Assembly (NCBI GenBank): GCA_035041965.1
Contig: JAPYMA010000190.1
Coordinates: 1 to 64,000 of the forward strand
Source: Anisakis pegreffii
Lineage: Eukaryota; Nematoda; Chromadorea; Rhabditida; Anisakidae
DNA: 64,000 bases
Direction of reading: 5' to 3'
Below, one piece after another: positions 10,117 to 22,397 of the stretch. A program made the translations under genes and the position numbers. A model generated the notes under the pieces. That model made no database searches. It was given only the letters and a program-made list of their open reading frames with translations, and was not told the DNA's origin. Each line of letters starts with the position of its first letter. Position 1 is the stretch's first letter.

Positions 10117-13100
10117 CTAAAAACGTCTTAATAATAAGCTGTTTATTGAACGCAAGCACTGTTTGCAAAAGAAACGTTCAACTCTTTTACTAGCGTTGAT
10201 GAGTTTTTGGATAATAAGAAAAATACTAACAACTAATGACAACGACGACAGAGTGAGGGAGAAAAGCAGAAGAACGACTGTTGACGGGGTCGGGAATGCT
10301 GACCAGAGCTTCAGTTTGTACGATGGAAATAGTTTTCGGATATGAAACCAGCTGAAATTCTATTATTATTGCCAATGCTACCTTCAGTATTTCAGGTATC
10401 ATATCACTACTAGCACTATCTTTACGAACATTATGATTATGAAAATCCCTAAGTTAAATGGATAAAAGCCGACCTATAGCAAATACGTGTTAACATATTC
10501 ACAACATTCGCTACTATCAATCCATACGATCCAATATATAAAGAGAACAACAGCGATAATAATATATGCACTGGTGATATTATCAGCAAAAATCGCCCAT
10601 GTGCAAATAACTGAAATTTTTTATTTGCTTAGAGAACGAATAGGAGAGTGGAGAGGATGATTCCATCTGATGACATATAACCAAGACACCAACTGTACAA
10701 TGATAATAACGATCTGTTTTTCTGCTTCAGAGTGAATTAATTCTTTCGAAGAAACAATTCGAAAAAATCCGAAAAAAGTTTGCTTCATCCCGAAATAAGT
10801 GTCGAAATGAGAGTGCGCGCTATAAGAGCAAGTACCTAACCTGACTGTTACTCATTGTTGCCATCGCAAAACATTCTGTTATACCGTTGATTGCAATCAC
10901 CACAATATACACACAATACAAACGCAAAATTGAAGCTCCTCAAAACGTGTTCGTAAGTATAATCCGCTTATGAACAAAACACTTTCATATAAGCCAAAAT
11001 TTGCAACGGTACCAATCATTCATCGAACACTTCCACTCAAAACCAATAAAGTGCGAATAATACCGAAACGAATTGATTCAAAAATTTTTAAAAATTTCCA
11101 ACAGCATCGTTGAATTCCTAAAGTCTCATATGATCTCACCGTCATTTTATCGACCTTTTGGAAGAAATAACTCAAATCAACTCACTAAAGTCATAAAATC
11201 TGTATTTTTAGCCTCCCACTATTTTTTGTTTTCAATGAACATTTCCCCAACTCATAAATCTTACAGTTCCTTAGATTTTCATGAACTTATTCTATCGACA
11301 ACAGAAACGAACTGCCAAATGAATCGATCCATCCGAAAAATTTGAGCAACTGACCTGAATTGTTGGCCAGCAAGGAACCTCCATAGATAGTTACAGCCAA
11401 CGGTGAGTATGGAATGGCAAACACACAAACGATAACGCCGACAACCGTCGTCAAGTGCATCAGCCCACTGAGTGTATCAATTGCTTTTTTCACTTCACTC
11501 TTCAATCGTTTACAGTGCAAAATTCATCGCAAACAGTGCAAATAACGCAAAAATCATTCGTCCACTTCTGCTACAGTAGATCTTTCAATAAGTTTTCTTC
11601 ATCTTTTCCAAAACTCGATACAATTTCTCTCAAAAACCTTGAGTACAAAAACAAAGTCGAATCAAAAATTCAATTAAATTCCCACGTTTATGACAACTAA
11701 AATTGTAAGACACAAGACACAAAACTGGTATGTTTATGATAGCTGAATTCTATTGTCGAACTCATGAAATCACGGAAAAACTTTCATCAACGAGAAGAAT
11801 TCTCATTCTTACCGGTTCTTGTTGATCCACAGCGATGTCACGCCTTAAATTCGCCGAAAAGAACAGGTATGCGGAATGCTCTAAGGGTGCTAGAACGATG
11901 CGAGCTACCAGACTGCCCAACTTATCAACAGCATCGAAGACGGCTGAAATTCACTCGCAACAATACTCAGGCATTTCAAAGCAATCGCACAGTTAAATCC
12001 CAGTCATATGAATTCAATTTTTACAAGAAAGTGAGGAGAAATGAAACTAACTATAAGACAATCTCAAAATGCACTATAACAACGCAAAACTGGTATGTTT
12101 ATTTTGGAAATAAGACATTTTAGAAAGTTTGCGAAGGGATATAAGTTGGCTGACGAATCAATCACGAAGGAAAAAACCTTTGTTTGATAACGTGAAACGA
12201 TCCGTAAATGTCAGCACATAACCAGTCCCATCGGTTAAAATCTGCTTGAATAAAGAATGGATAGTGAACGTGGTCAGTACTGAGAGATGCTAAAAATAGT
12301 TCGCATGCGATTAGCAAGTAACTGTTTCAATGTTTCGTCATTTCTTGATATACTGCAAAGGATTCCAAACAATTGCCAAAAATTTTCATTCATATCTTTA
12401 AAATTTTTCAAACAATTTAATAGAAATTTTCTTAGTCTGGAAATCGTGATATCGCTAAAAAGCACGAAATGAATGAGCAAACTTTTTTTGAAAAGCCATT
12501 CTTGAAGTTCGGTAGGACAGTACGAAACGACGAAATGGTAACATGATGTACGGAAGACCGTTGACGTAATCGGCGGAAGATGAAAAACACACAAGCGAGA
12601 AGGTAGAAAAGCGAGGAAAACACCTGAAAATGTGAGCACTTTGAACGAGAAATGAACTCTTCCGTAAGGATTTCTCGATAAGTGAAAATTACGACCAATA
12701 ATTCACAGAAATGTTCAGAAAATTTTCACCTGTGCCCAACAAAATACTTTAATATGCGAGTCATTCGTGAAGAATATCAGCAAAATGACAACAACTCGCT
12801 GCATCACCACCAGTAAACCTTGCACGACCGCATACTCAGAATCCATTGTAAATCTTAACGATACGATAACAAACGGCTCAGCCACAGACTCGAACCATGC
12901 TGACAGACCAAAACAAAATAGTGCCCAGCCATATGATGGTACTAATTCCACCGGTGGTACTGTCGAAAATGGCATCCACACAATCAAGTAGAGTGAAAGG
13001 GCAACTAAAGGGCATAGTAATGGTCTGAAACTGAATTAAGTTGTTACTCTGAACATCATTATTTCATCAGGTTTGTCAACAGCATTTGTAAAGTGTTCAT

Positions 13101-13712
13101 GAAGTCGCCACAATAACCTCTCAGTACGAGATTACTCTTCATTGAAGTGTTATCATATTGAGATTAGTCCAGAAATTCGGCCGACTTTACGGTTGCTCTC
13201 ATAAACGACGAAGTAAAACCTACGAGAGCCAGATGTAATTAACAGCTACTGATAATGGGATATCCGTTGAAAGGAACGCTTTCCGAAATGGTTCGCGCAC
13301 AATAAATGTCGTCGTCGTATAGAATAACGTCAAACTGTAATTTACAATCATGCTTCAGTCAGTATCTCACACCAGAACACGCGTCATATTATTTGAATAA
13401 ATAATGAAAATGTTGACTGATAGGCGATTCGATAGTAATATGGATAAACGAAGAGATCAATGAATGAAACAATATCAGAAGTCAAGATGAACCAAAACAA
13501 TTTATTCACCTAACGTTAACTACACCCAATAAATCACCATCAATCTTTCGCAATAAATACATATTGATCGCAAACGATATTATCCTTGAGAGGAGCTGAA
13601 ATCAGAAAATAACTGGTAAGATTGGCTTGAAGAGTTGATTTCACTTTAAGAAGATTTGATGGAAGAATCAAGAGGAAATCACGAAAATCTCGCTGAAGTA
13701 ATCAAAATTCAT
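10117..13712 (-). CDS. RFT1: RFT1-like ER membrane protein
   Basis: RFT1 is a multi-spanning ER protein needed for the Man5GlcNAc2-PP-dolichol step of N-glycan precursor assembly; whether it is the flippase itself is disputed. Eleven exons fit with consistent phases: 13683-13712 (tentative), 13510-13595, 13224-13334, 12730-13024, 12483-12623, 12178-12289, 11813-11943, 11355-11499, 10841-10938, 10474-10610, 10117-10351, about 506 codons (human 541). Family landmarks in order are 'LLGVVNV', 'VREPFRKAFLS', 'ALFCFGLSAWFE', 'LFKQILTDGTGYVLTF', 'LGSLVARIVLAPLEHSAYLF', 'IYGGSLL', 'YCVYIVVIAINGITECFAMA' and 'YGLIVANVVNMLTRICY'. Hydrophobic segments recur throughout. The first exon (M-N-F-D-Y-F..., 10 codons) rests only on an in-phase donor and is unsure. 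The donor after 'NGFSKK' (gtttgc) is poor. The C-terminal 77 codons are the most divergent part. Same strand as LEO1, about 0.8 kb downstream of it. Confidence 0.9.
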
Positions 13713-14520
13713 AAAGCCAAACCACGACCGACCTGTCCGCTGAGATTCGGCGCAAAAGAAGACAACAACGTTGAGGACTGCATTCCGATTCAATATTAAT
13801 CCAAACTTCCTATTAATCGACACATTATAAACCTTATCATTCCAACAAAACAATCAGAACGAACCTAATGACCGATAATAATAGCTTGATCAATGCGTTA
13901 GAATAATCAACTTCAATTTAAACATCACTTCACTCTCGTTGGTATATAATGTATGTAATGTGTACGAATACTTTTATTCCGGAACCTCGAAATTGTTCAC
14001 TATTCCTTGATCTGTTTCCAATCAACCGACAACTCGAAAAAGTTTTTTTCATTCGTTTTCGACGATATTTCTCACTTCATGAACTATTCACACGACGTTT
14101 CATGACATTTTTCCAGAAATCACTAATTGAATTTCTTTGAAAATAATACTTCCTCGAGAGAACTGAATCCTCAGTAAACATGGTCTCACTGGAACCCATT
14201 GAACTAATGAAAGAGAATGTTAATTTTACACACCGAACACCACAAATGACGAACACTTTTATCCCAGAACAGATCGTAATCAACAACATTAACAATAACA
14301 TTATTAGCAATACAATGTAATAAATATAAGGTAAATACAATTGGTAATCATAACAATTAAACATAAACAAACAATTTGCTCCGATACCAACAAAAATTCA
14401 ACGAAAAATACACAGCTTTATATATAAACAATACTTCCAAATTAAGTAGCAATAATAATTTCGTTGACGAAATCAACGACTCAACGCGGAAAATAATAAT
14501 TTTGTTTTGTTAAATATTTA
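13713..14520. other. LEO1-RFT1 intergenic spacer
   Basis: About 0.8 kb between the LEO1 stop and the tentative RFT1 start, both on the minus strand. It is AT-rich, with AAC/AAT-rich runs near 14270-14350. It should hold the LEO1 3' UTR and RFT1 5' sequence. No other gene recognised. Confidence 0.6.
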
Positions 14521-17500
14521 TCAGTTCTCATCTTCATCGTCATCCTCAATAATTTTCTTCTTCTTTTTTTGCTTCTTCTGTTCCTGAAAAAAAAAAACTA
14601 TTCAGATTACTACTATCAATGGCTCTCACTCAGTCATCTTCCGAATAACCGTAAGAAATAAGAATTGTAATAAAATCATTGCAAAACAAACCCGAACAGT
14701 GTCACTGTCGCTGCTACTCTTGTCATCATGCACGCGTTTCGCATCAGAATCCTCCGAGTCTGAATGCCCGATCAAAGGACCATCGTCATATCGATTTTTA
14801 TAACGGCTCTTAATAGCCGAGATTGATTCGTCGGCATCTCAAAATCAATGAGAATTTATTATCAGCACTGTTGCAAGTAACAATAATAAATAACAATAAA
14901 ACTACCAGAATCATCCTCCCTCTCTCGTCCTTCCAAGAAATCCGACGACAAGCCCATCCTCATCGAGGGTCTCGCCCGATTACGTCGCATCTGCGCCTCA
15001 CGTCTGTTTTGTGCCCGCAAGCGTTCCTCTTCACGACGTACCAATTCCTTCAAATCATAGTCTCAATATGACATTGGTACACCACTCAGTTTCGATCAAA
15101 ACTTTCCTCTGCGAACGAGAGGCAAGTTTGGCTCGAAACCGAGATCGAGTAGTGTATCAATGTTATTGATGTTGTCCAGTCTGAGCCTTGGCTTCTATCT
15201 AAGTAATAACAATAAATGAAAACAACAATAATCAATCAAAAAGCAACTCACCGCTTTCTGCGATTCAGGGTCCATGCCTACTGCATTCAGAACTTTAACC
15301 CGTTGCGATTTATTCGAACGATCAGCCATCGAAAGCGTTACCTTGCGATGTGTTATTGAATCCGTTGATATCGGACGGAATGTTAATTTCTCTCTAAAAA
15401 TTGTCTATATATTATTATAAACATCTTGATTACCATTAGTATCGCTACTATCACCATTACCATCATTAAATGAACACTGTATAATCAATTATTGCACAGT
15501 CGCACAGTACAGTTTAAATTAGGGAAGTTCGCATTTTGAGTTGCAGTTCATTTACAAGGTTCTCATTATGATATAGTTGTAATGATATTAACATATTTCT
15601 CATTTCGTTAATATTTTCACAAAAGAATTACTCATTGTTTAGAAAGAATCGAAAGGTTACTATACAAACGAACTTAAAGACAGCGTGTCCCTGCAAGCCA
15701 GCACCCTGTCGCATGAACAAATGATTGTCATGTTGCATCGGCTGCGTTTGGACGTCAAACACCTCATTTCCCAAATACAGCGACATTCTGAAACAAATCC
15801 ACCTTACTACCATTCACACACACGAAGATGAATGCAACTGACGTTCCATCCGACCATCGCACTACTTTGGAATTGCTCAACTTCACAATATTGCCGGCAT
15901 CATCGAACGCATACCGCCACCGAATTGTATTTTCAACCTGAAACGTCCATTCATATTTCACTTCCATTTAGACGGATCTCCAATGTGCACATCTCCACGT
16001 GAGAGTGGTCAGAAAGAAAGCTAGAAGATTGAAATACCCTATAAATTTTCGTCGAATTTCAAACTCACCCGTAGTTTCAGCCTGGCTCTACCTTCTTCAT
16101 CCAACAAGTCATCTTCATCGAATTCATCTTCATAATGCTCGTGATCGAATGGACGTGGTTCAATCGACAAAAAATTTGGAAATTTGACGAAGTATAATCC
16201 CTGCTCCTTGATATTCGGACATATTCGCGCCGTATTCACTTCGACGATCGTCGGCTCAGGGCGTTCGTCCTCCTCTTCTGCTGTTTCTGGATCTGGATAG
16301 AGCCGTGGTCCAACAATATCATCTTCAGTGAAATCCTGAACTTTCACTTCTCCAATATCACTAACATCCCACAATTTTGAAAATTCACGACGTTGAACTA
16401 AGACCAGTTCACACTTCATCTCAATGATGAATACAATAATTACGAGAACAACAAACCTTTCTATTGTGATTCGCACTCTGATCACTGTCATCATCGTCCT
16501 TGTCGCTACCTCGACCGCGACCACTTTTATCCTCACGACTGCTAACACCATCACTGCTATCACTTAAATCAATATCGTCCAATCCCCCAGTTGCCTCTTT
16601 CTTATCACGATGAGCTGCTGGTGAACCATACGCATCTTCATTCTCGTCATCGGATGACGACAACACCAATCTTTTCTTTGAGACCACTTCACGTTCGGGC
16701 TGACGTTCTGAGGGCGGTGATCGGCTACTATCGGGCTCTTCTGAACCACCCAGAAAGAAATGAGCTGTAAGCTTTATGCTCCATCTGACATTTCTTTGTC
16801 ATTTTTGACACTTCGATAAACAATACTAACGTGATTACGATACGACAATAAAAATAATAATAATAACAATAGTAATAGTAATAACAATTAATAATAATAA
16901 GTAATGATAATAATAAATAAATTTAACTAATAACAATGATAATAACAGTAGCATTGCAATAGCACGCTAATGATATGATAATATTAATGATTAAATCATG
17001 ATAGCAACAACAATCTCGGGTCAGCTGACAGAGACAATTTCGGAGTCAACTGATCTTAATAATAATCTATTTTATGAGAATCAAAAATAACGATAAAGTA
17101 TAACAAACCGCTTCTTGGTTTGGTTGGATGCTCATTGCTATCACTCAATTCATCATTATCGCTTTTCTCGGATGGTTCTTCAGATTTCGACACCGAGGTG
17201 GCTGTCGTTGCTACTTTCGTATCGAAATCTTCATCTGGAAATTCGGTTGTCGATAAGTTTCTCAGTAAAACATTGCATATGCATTGTTCAGTGGCCGTGT
17301 TTGCATTTCATAACGAGTGCACACTCAATTAGACACGATTCATCAGAATGAACCAACCCATCAAATGAACGAATTCTTCAATTATTGATTCACCTGAATC
17401 TGAACTGCCTTTCACCTTTTGTTCACTGCTCTCTCCCTTACCATATTGCTCATCATCATCAGATGACGAAGCATTCCCTCCTTCTAAATGTTCATCTTCT

Positions 17501-18062
17501 TCAGCTGGTGAACCTGCTCCAGTGTCATTTTCAGTTCTAGCTTCATGCTCATCACTATGAATCGACGAATCGTCCACTTCGTGTCCATGAGCAGGAGAAA
17601 CACACGGTGAGTCTGCACCACGAGCTACCTCCTGACCCATAGATGAGCTGACTCTTATCGGATCACGTAAAGCATCTGAATCTTCAGCTTCCGGAGACAA
17701 TCTCGGGGTCGACTGACCTTAACAATTAATCATATTATTAATTACTACTATAAAAACAGTAATAGTGTTTACTTGCAATAACACAACATTAACGGCATAT
17801 TCCACACTGACTGCTAAAATATTACCTAACCAGAAACGGAAAACACATAAATAGCCAAAACATAATAACCTCCCAATCCTTGTGCAGATTCACCATTGTC
17901 ACTTGAGCTTTCGCTTGGACTTCGACTTTGGTTTGAACTTGTTGGACTTCCATTCGGTGTTTGATGTAGCTGCTGCGCGTGGCCTTGGGCAGGAGCATCG
18001 CCTTCATCACTCGACGAACTGTTCGGTGACGATGAGCTGTTCTCTTCATTATCTGTTGACAT
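14521..18062 (-). CDS. LEO1: LEO1, PAF1 complex subunit
   Basis: Nuclear subunit of the PAF1 complex, which travels with RNA polymerase II and supports histone modification during elongation. Eleven exons: 17870-18062, 17394-17717, 17109-17234, 16457-16740, 16069-16419, 15843-15937, 15674-15787, 15252-15393, 14906-15047, 14692-14837, 14521-14583; about 659 residues (human 666). Residues 1-310 are an acidic S/D/E-rich disordered tail. The Leo1 core follows (roughly 360-545), with '[19 protein letters not shown]', '[11 protein letters not shown]', 'ENTIRWRY', 'LGNEVFDV', '[13 protein letters not shown]' and '[20 protein letters not shown]'. A charged helix follows ('[18 protein letters not shown]'), then an S/D-rich tail ending in a lysine run and EDDDEDEN. 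The ATG at 18060-18062 is chosen over an upstream in-frame GTG. The exon 1 donor (gttatt) and exon 7 donor (gttcgt) are weak but keep frame. A nearby alternative at exon 7/8 changes one residue. Confidence 0.95.
15072..15162. repeat. Imperfect inverted repeat in LEO1 intron
   Basis: About 40-bp arms: left 'cattggtacaccactcagtt...' (15072-15110), right ending '...gagtagtgtatcaatg' (15118-15162), whose reverse complement reads 'cattgatacactactc...'. Part of the left arm resembles 58291-58332, in another minus-strand intron. It could be a small MITE-like element or a fold-back remnant. Confidence 0.65.
16845..16950. repeat. AAT-rich imperfect microsatellite
   Basis: An interrupted (AAT)n/(ATA)n tract within the intron between LEO1 exons 3 and 4. 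Similar tracts lie at 19410-19510 and 21100-21240. Confidence 0.85.
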
Positions 18063-18528
18063 ATTTCTCGACGACACTGCTCTTTAAGAAGTTGAACTTG
18101 AAAAAAAATGTTCGTCACCTACAAGAAAACGATGCGCGATTCGATTACTTATTATGCTGTTCGCTTCATTATATCATTCATAAGCACGTCACACAACACA
18201 TTCTCACATTAGAAGAAAACAAAGTGAAATATCTCTTTCAACCATGCATACAACCCGTATGATGGATTAGAGGCCATTCTTAGAGGTAAAAATCGCTAAT
18301 CTCAAAAAGTGCCTTCGTTCTGGTGTGTAGAAATGATATGGGCTGATTGTTCGCATCGCAAACATCGTGTTGAGAGATATCTTATTTGAATAACGTGAAA
18401 GCAATTGATGATCATCAAATTGAAATATGACGATGCATTATATTTAGACGTAGGCTTACATCGGACTTGGGTATGCACTGAACAAACTATTGGTTCTATT
18501 CTATCAATGTAAGGTTTCTATTAATAGT

Positions 18529-18660
18529 TCAGGCTTAGGCTTAGGTCCACAATGAGGTTCAGGTCAAAGCTTAGACTCAGATTGAGGCTCAAGCTAAAGC
18601 CTAGACTTAGGTTCAGGCTCAAGCTAAAGCTAAGGTTTAGGTTTAGGCCCAACCTCAGGC
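18529..18660 (+). repeat. Degenerate TTAGGC-like hexamer tract
   Basis: Twenty-two consecutive hexamers keep register without an indel, starting TCAGGC TTAGGC TTAGGT and ending TTAGGC CCAACC TCAGGC. The per-position majority is T-(T/C/A)-A-(G/A)-(G/C)-(C/T), close to TTAGGC, the nematode telomere unit. Exact TTAGGC occurs only at 18535-18540 and 18643-18648. The other units differ at one to several positions. The arginine/lysine/leucine-rich ORF here is a by-product of the hexamer. Confidence 0.8.
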
Positions 18661-19409
18661 TACGTTGCGTTTCAAAACTAACTGCCACTCAACCTTTTCA
18701 CTTAATTCATGACAACATTTGTTGCTGTCAGTCAAGCAAGACTGATCATCCTGTTCAATAGATATTTTTTACTGAAGATCAACGTCCGAAGTAATTCACT
18801 GACGGTGAATCCGAAATACGGCGATGGTTCATGTTATTGATCATTTTTCTCTTTTTGTCACTTCCAGTACGCCTGTGGGCATTATTTTTCTCTGTCCTGA
18901 ACCTAATTTCCTACAATGTTCCAGCATTTTGTTCTGGTAATCATATGTAATACAGTTAGGTCGAGGGCCCCTGAATTTCACTGGTCCTCCACAAAATAAT
19001 AAGACGGTGAAATAATACGAAGAAATTGGCTCACTACTCTTGTGTTCTTATTATAGAGCAAAACATCGCAACCGAACCGAAAAATATTATCCAAACTGTC
19101 AACATTTTCGACGAAATCCGTGAAAGACGTGATTGAAGAACGTATATTTTACGCTGAAGCGATTTGCCGTTAACGTTTGAATGAAACAAATGCATTCATT
19201 TAGAATCGTGATCAGACACTTCCAAACAAAATGGTGATGCAGTCGATGAAGGAACACCTTTCAAATTTATGTGAACGAAATCATCAGCAAAAATGGTCTT
19301 TACTGCTCAATCAAACCCTCTAAAAGGGGGTAAGCACATGCAGAAAAATGCAGCGTACATTCACAATATCATAACAGTCGGTACAAAATTGATTTTCATA
19401 CATAGCACA

Positions 19410-19510
19410 TTATTATAATCAATACAATTATTATTCCTATCATTATTACTAATATTATGAATATTACTATTATCGTATTATTATTATTATTTCTATTATT
19501 ACTGATACAA
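19410..19510. repeat. ATT-rich imperfect microsatellite
   Basis: An interrupted (ATT)n tract just downstream of the stop codon of the thrombospondin-domain gene. Confidence 0.85.
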
Positions 19511-19635
19511 TTATAGATACAGGAACAATAATACAGAAGATTTTCTCAGGACATACAATAACAATCGAATAATAATAGTGATAATTAAAATAATCCACTG
19601 ATAATTACACAAGGAATAGATAAATAAAGCAATAA

Positions 19636-21039
19636 CTATGGAATCAAATCAGGACAAGGGCAAGTTTCAGTGAGGTGAGTATCGATCTCAATGAGTCTGT
19701 ACTCATCCAACGGTAGTTTACGAATAGCATAGCATCCACCCTTCTCACCTTTATTTATATCATTATAATAGCAATTGTTTCTATCAATTGGGTATTCGGA
19801 TAATTTTTTCGGACATCTGAAATAATTAACTGTTATAATAAGAATAGCAATCATCACAAATTCGTATTGAAATTTCGTGATCATTAGATGAAGAAAACTC
19901 GCAAAAATTAATATTATTTCTATTATCATTATTACTGTTATTACCATTAATGTCGCTGTTATTATTACTGTCGTTGACAACCGAATGAACAAATGAATAT
20001 AATGACTAAATAAATATAATGAATAAATGAATACACGAATAATGCATACTTATAGAAATTGCACGGTGCTCTATCCTCGGATTGTGCCAAATCAAGCGGA
20101 CAAGGCGGATATCCGCCTCGAGCTTGTATGATAGTCTCGGGTCGTACTTTGCGTACCATGAATGGCTCTTTCTGTCCACTTGTTTCATTCCAGCACTCCG
20201 CACTACACTCACTCCAGTCGCCGAAACGATACAAACAAGGCATTTTGATTGTGCCGAGGGCATCTTGCCTCTGAAATGTTTACGATCGAAAACACTATGC
20301 CATACCTCTGTTCGTGCACTGTGAATCTAAACTTCATCGAAACTTTAGCAAGTTTATTCAGTATAAGCCACGAGGATGAGTTCAAGTCAGAGATTAGGTT
20401 TGGGCTGTGGCTTGCACCTATGTTTGACCAGATCACTTCATTTTCAACTATTATACCCGATTACGATTATTCAGTGATCGATGACGGATGGTACGATCAA
20501 ATACCGTCATGTGATGGCTTGTTTTAGCTTCAACCGCTAAAATGAACAACACGATTCACATGAGATAAAATAAAATAAATTCGAAATAAACCTTAATCAG
20601 CAGCACAATGAAGTGGATGAGAAGAGCGACAAGAATAAGCATGAGAATGATATTCAGTGCACTCAAAAAGAAGTTGATCACCGTTAGGTAGCGTACTTTT
20701 CGATTACGGATTAACGGTGAGATACGCTTAAATTTTTACCGAATTAGGTTGAAAACTCAATGAAGCAAGTAGGCTAACGTTACTTCTAGACATTGATGTA
20801 TCATATTCATAAGAGTAAACGAACATGTTATATCGTTTAGCGGCATTTTGTTTAAGCATATTCACCGATAAATGATTTTTCATTAGCCAATGACAAGATT
20901 TTCATGAAACTTTCAAGGAAGTGGTACTAAAGTTACGATAGGAAAACAGTAATGACCAAACCCCTATCCAGGACAACAGTCGGCTGCTGGACCATGATGT
21001 TTTGCTGTGCGTTCCAAATGGCCCTCCATCCTCGCTCAT
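19636..21039 (-). CDS. Type II membrane protein, TSP1 domain
   Basis: Four exons, all phases matching: 20962-21039, 20592-20726, 20050-20270, 19636-19816; 204 residues. Residues 1-26 are polar, S/G-rich and cytosolic by inference. Residues 27-40 are basic ('RISPLIRNRKVRY'). A single long hydrophobic segment follows at about 41-70 ('INFFLSALNIILMLILVALL'), so the C-terminus should face outside. A thrombospondin type-1 module starts near residue 83 ('YRFGDWSECSAECW'), followed by further cysteines and a second cysteine-containing region ending 'TETCPCPDLIP'. TSP1 modules mediate extracellular or matrix contacts. The exact family is not recognised. A good 3' splice site (tttgcag) lies 9 nt before the ATG and could be a trans-splice acceptor. 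Its ATG is 388 bp from the next same-strand stop upstream. Confidence 0.8.
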
Positions 21040-21099
21040 ATCAGATAACTGCAAACTGTTACAGTCTGCCATAAAATAATGTCACTAGTGATAATAAAA

Positions 21100-21240
21100 A
21101 ATATAATAATAATGAATAGAGGTAATAATAAATAATAATAAGTAATAGTGAATAATAATAGAAACAAATAATAATAAACGATGACGCACATGATAGTACT
21201 AGGAACAAATGAAAGTAACAACAATAATGATAACAATCAA
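21100..21240. repeat. AAT-rich imperfect microsatellite
   Basis: An interrupted AAT/ATA run between two minus-strand genes, next to the start of the thrombospondin-domain gene. Confidence 0.85.
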
Positions 21241-21426
21241 CCTTTCGATCTCACATGTTCACGACAATCTATCTATCATCTCAGAGCAATACAATCACTG
21301 AAGTGAGAGTATTTTATTCATCTTTTACTCACAAGCTTGTTTGACCACCCGTTATCACTGTTTATCCACTGGCCAGTCAAAACCAAAAACTGATATCCTC
21401 AACGAACTTAATCAACGCCAATGTAC

Positions 21427-22394
21427 TTAATCAACGACCTTTTCAGTCTCCTCGCCAATTTCCTTATCCAAATATCCCGGCTCCGGAAGACTTTTATCGT
21501 CCATTCTATCATCGGGCGCCACCTGATCTGCCCAATCACCTTTGAAACTGCTCTGAAATATAACCACAATTATTGAGAAGTGGTGATGAATTTCGCAAAA
21601 TGCACATTTATTGAACTGAAATGGAATTAGTGAAACAAAAATACTTGATTTTTCAACGATATTCATTTCCTCTTTTCACGCTCACGAAAGTCGAAGAACA
21701 CGAAACCAAAAGAGATCCAAACAAAAACAAATTCTTCACACTGAACTCACATTAATAAAGGAATAATTCACTTAATTAATGTATTATATATCACTGACTC
21801 AATGAATCGCAACACGCAACTAAAAATGAATGAGTGCATGAAAACAGATGGATGAATAATAGCGGTAAGTAAACGAAATGCACTAAAATGAAATGCGCAC
21901 TTCGCCAGATTTCACCGATGAGCCTATGCTGTTCGCAGGAGTACCACCGTCCTTTTGTGACTGACTTGTGGCCGGAGATAATGCAGGCGAAAGGCCAACC
22001 TCAGGTGTCCGAGGTCGTGATCCTGAATCGCCCTGAGTTGCTGTACCGGGCGTTTCCGAGACTGCATTAGGCGTCTTATTTCCACCTTCTGAAATACGAA
22101 TTTATCTGGGAAAATCATTCTGGTAATCAAAGATTGCTTTTGTGAATCCATTTCAAAGGCTACGCGCGCTCTTTGAACACCTGACGAGTGCCTGAGCTCG
22201 AGCCTGCTCAACCTGAACACGGACCTCAGAGTAAACGGGCCTTAGATTGAGCCTACCCTATCACTCATAAAAATTGTTGTGATATTTTGCAACCGTCCCG
22301 TATCAACATTGCACTTCACCTGAGAATATCTATATGTTATTGTAACACCAAAAAGTATTGCACACAACAAGTCTAACTCACCATTCTTCTCCAT
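21427..22394 (-). CDS. Disordered S/T/P/G-rich protein
   Basis: Three exons: the ATG-containing end of 22382-22480, then 22088 down to 21916 or 21901, then 21427-21552. Two in-phase donors are possible for exon 2 (TCG|gtgaaa or GAA|gtgcgc), giving about 103 or 108 residues. The protein begins 'MEKNEGGNKTPNAVSETPG', is rich in S, T, P, G and Q without hydrophobic stretches, and ends acidic ('GYLDKEIGEETEKVVD'). The consistent phases and higher G+C support coding. No family is recognised. The ATG lies only 3 nt after the stop codon of the upstream membrane-protein ORF in the same exon, so translation would need a dicistronic message, an alternative 5' end or trans-splicing at 22480/22481. Confidence 0.55.
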
Positions 22395-22397
22395 TTT

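Larger units (their letters stand above)
18063..19635. other. Spacer upstream of LEO1
   Basis: AT-rich DNA between LEO1 and the thrombospondin-domain gene. It carries the hexamer tract at 18529-18660 and an ATT-rich run at 19410-19510. The tail of the thrombospondin-gene transcript and LEO1 5' sequence must lie here. No further coding exon recognised. Confidence 0.55.

Noticed and set aside
13668..13853. 61-codon minus ORF as the RFT1 N-terminus
   Set aside because: Its hydrophobic residues are suggestive, but the conserved segment 'LLSRIISFAINMYLLRK' is encoded at 13510-13595 in another frame.
13941..14280. Short repeat of 'acgaayacttttatyccrgaac' in the LEO1-RFT1 spacer
   Set aside because: Only about 25 bp, two copies, no extension; too little to call.
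17329..18118. Alternative frames over the LEO1 N-terminal exons, including an in-frame GTG start at 18077
   Set aside because: The acidic S/D/E frame joins in phase with the Leo1 core; the GTG is not needed because an ATG lies five codons later.
18552..18761. Basic R/K/L/F-repeat protein
   Set aside because: A translation of the hexamer tract; any frame of such a repeat stays open.
20249..20527. 92-codon plus-strand ORF
   Set aside because: It overlaps the start of exon 3 and lies largely in an intron of the TSP1-domain gene on the other strand; no motif and no splice partners.
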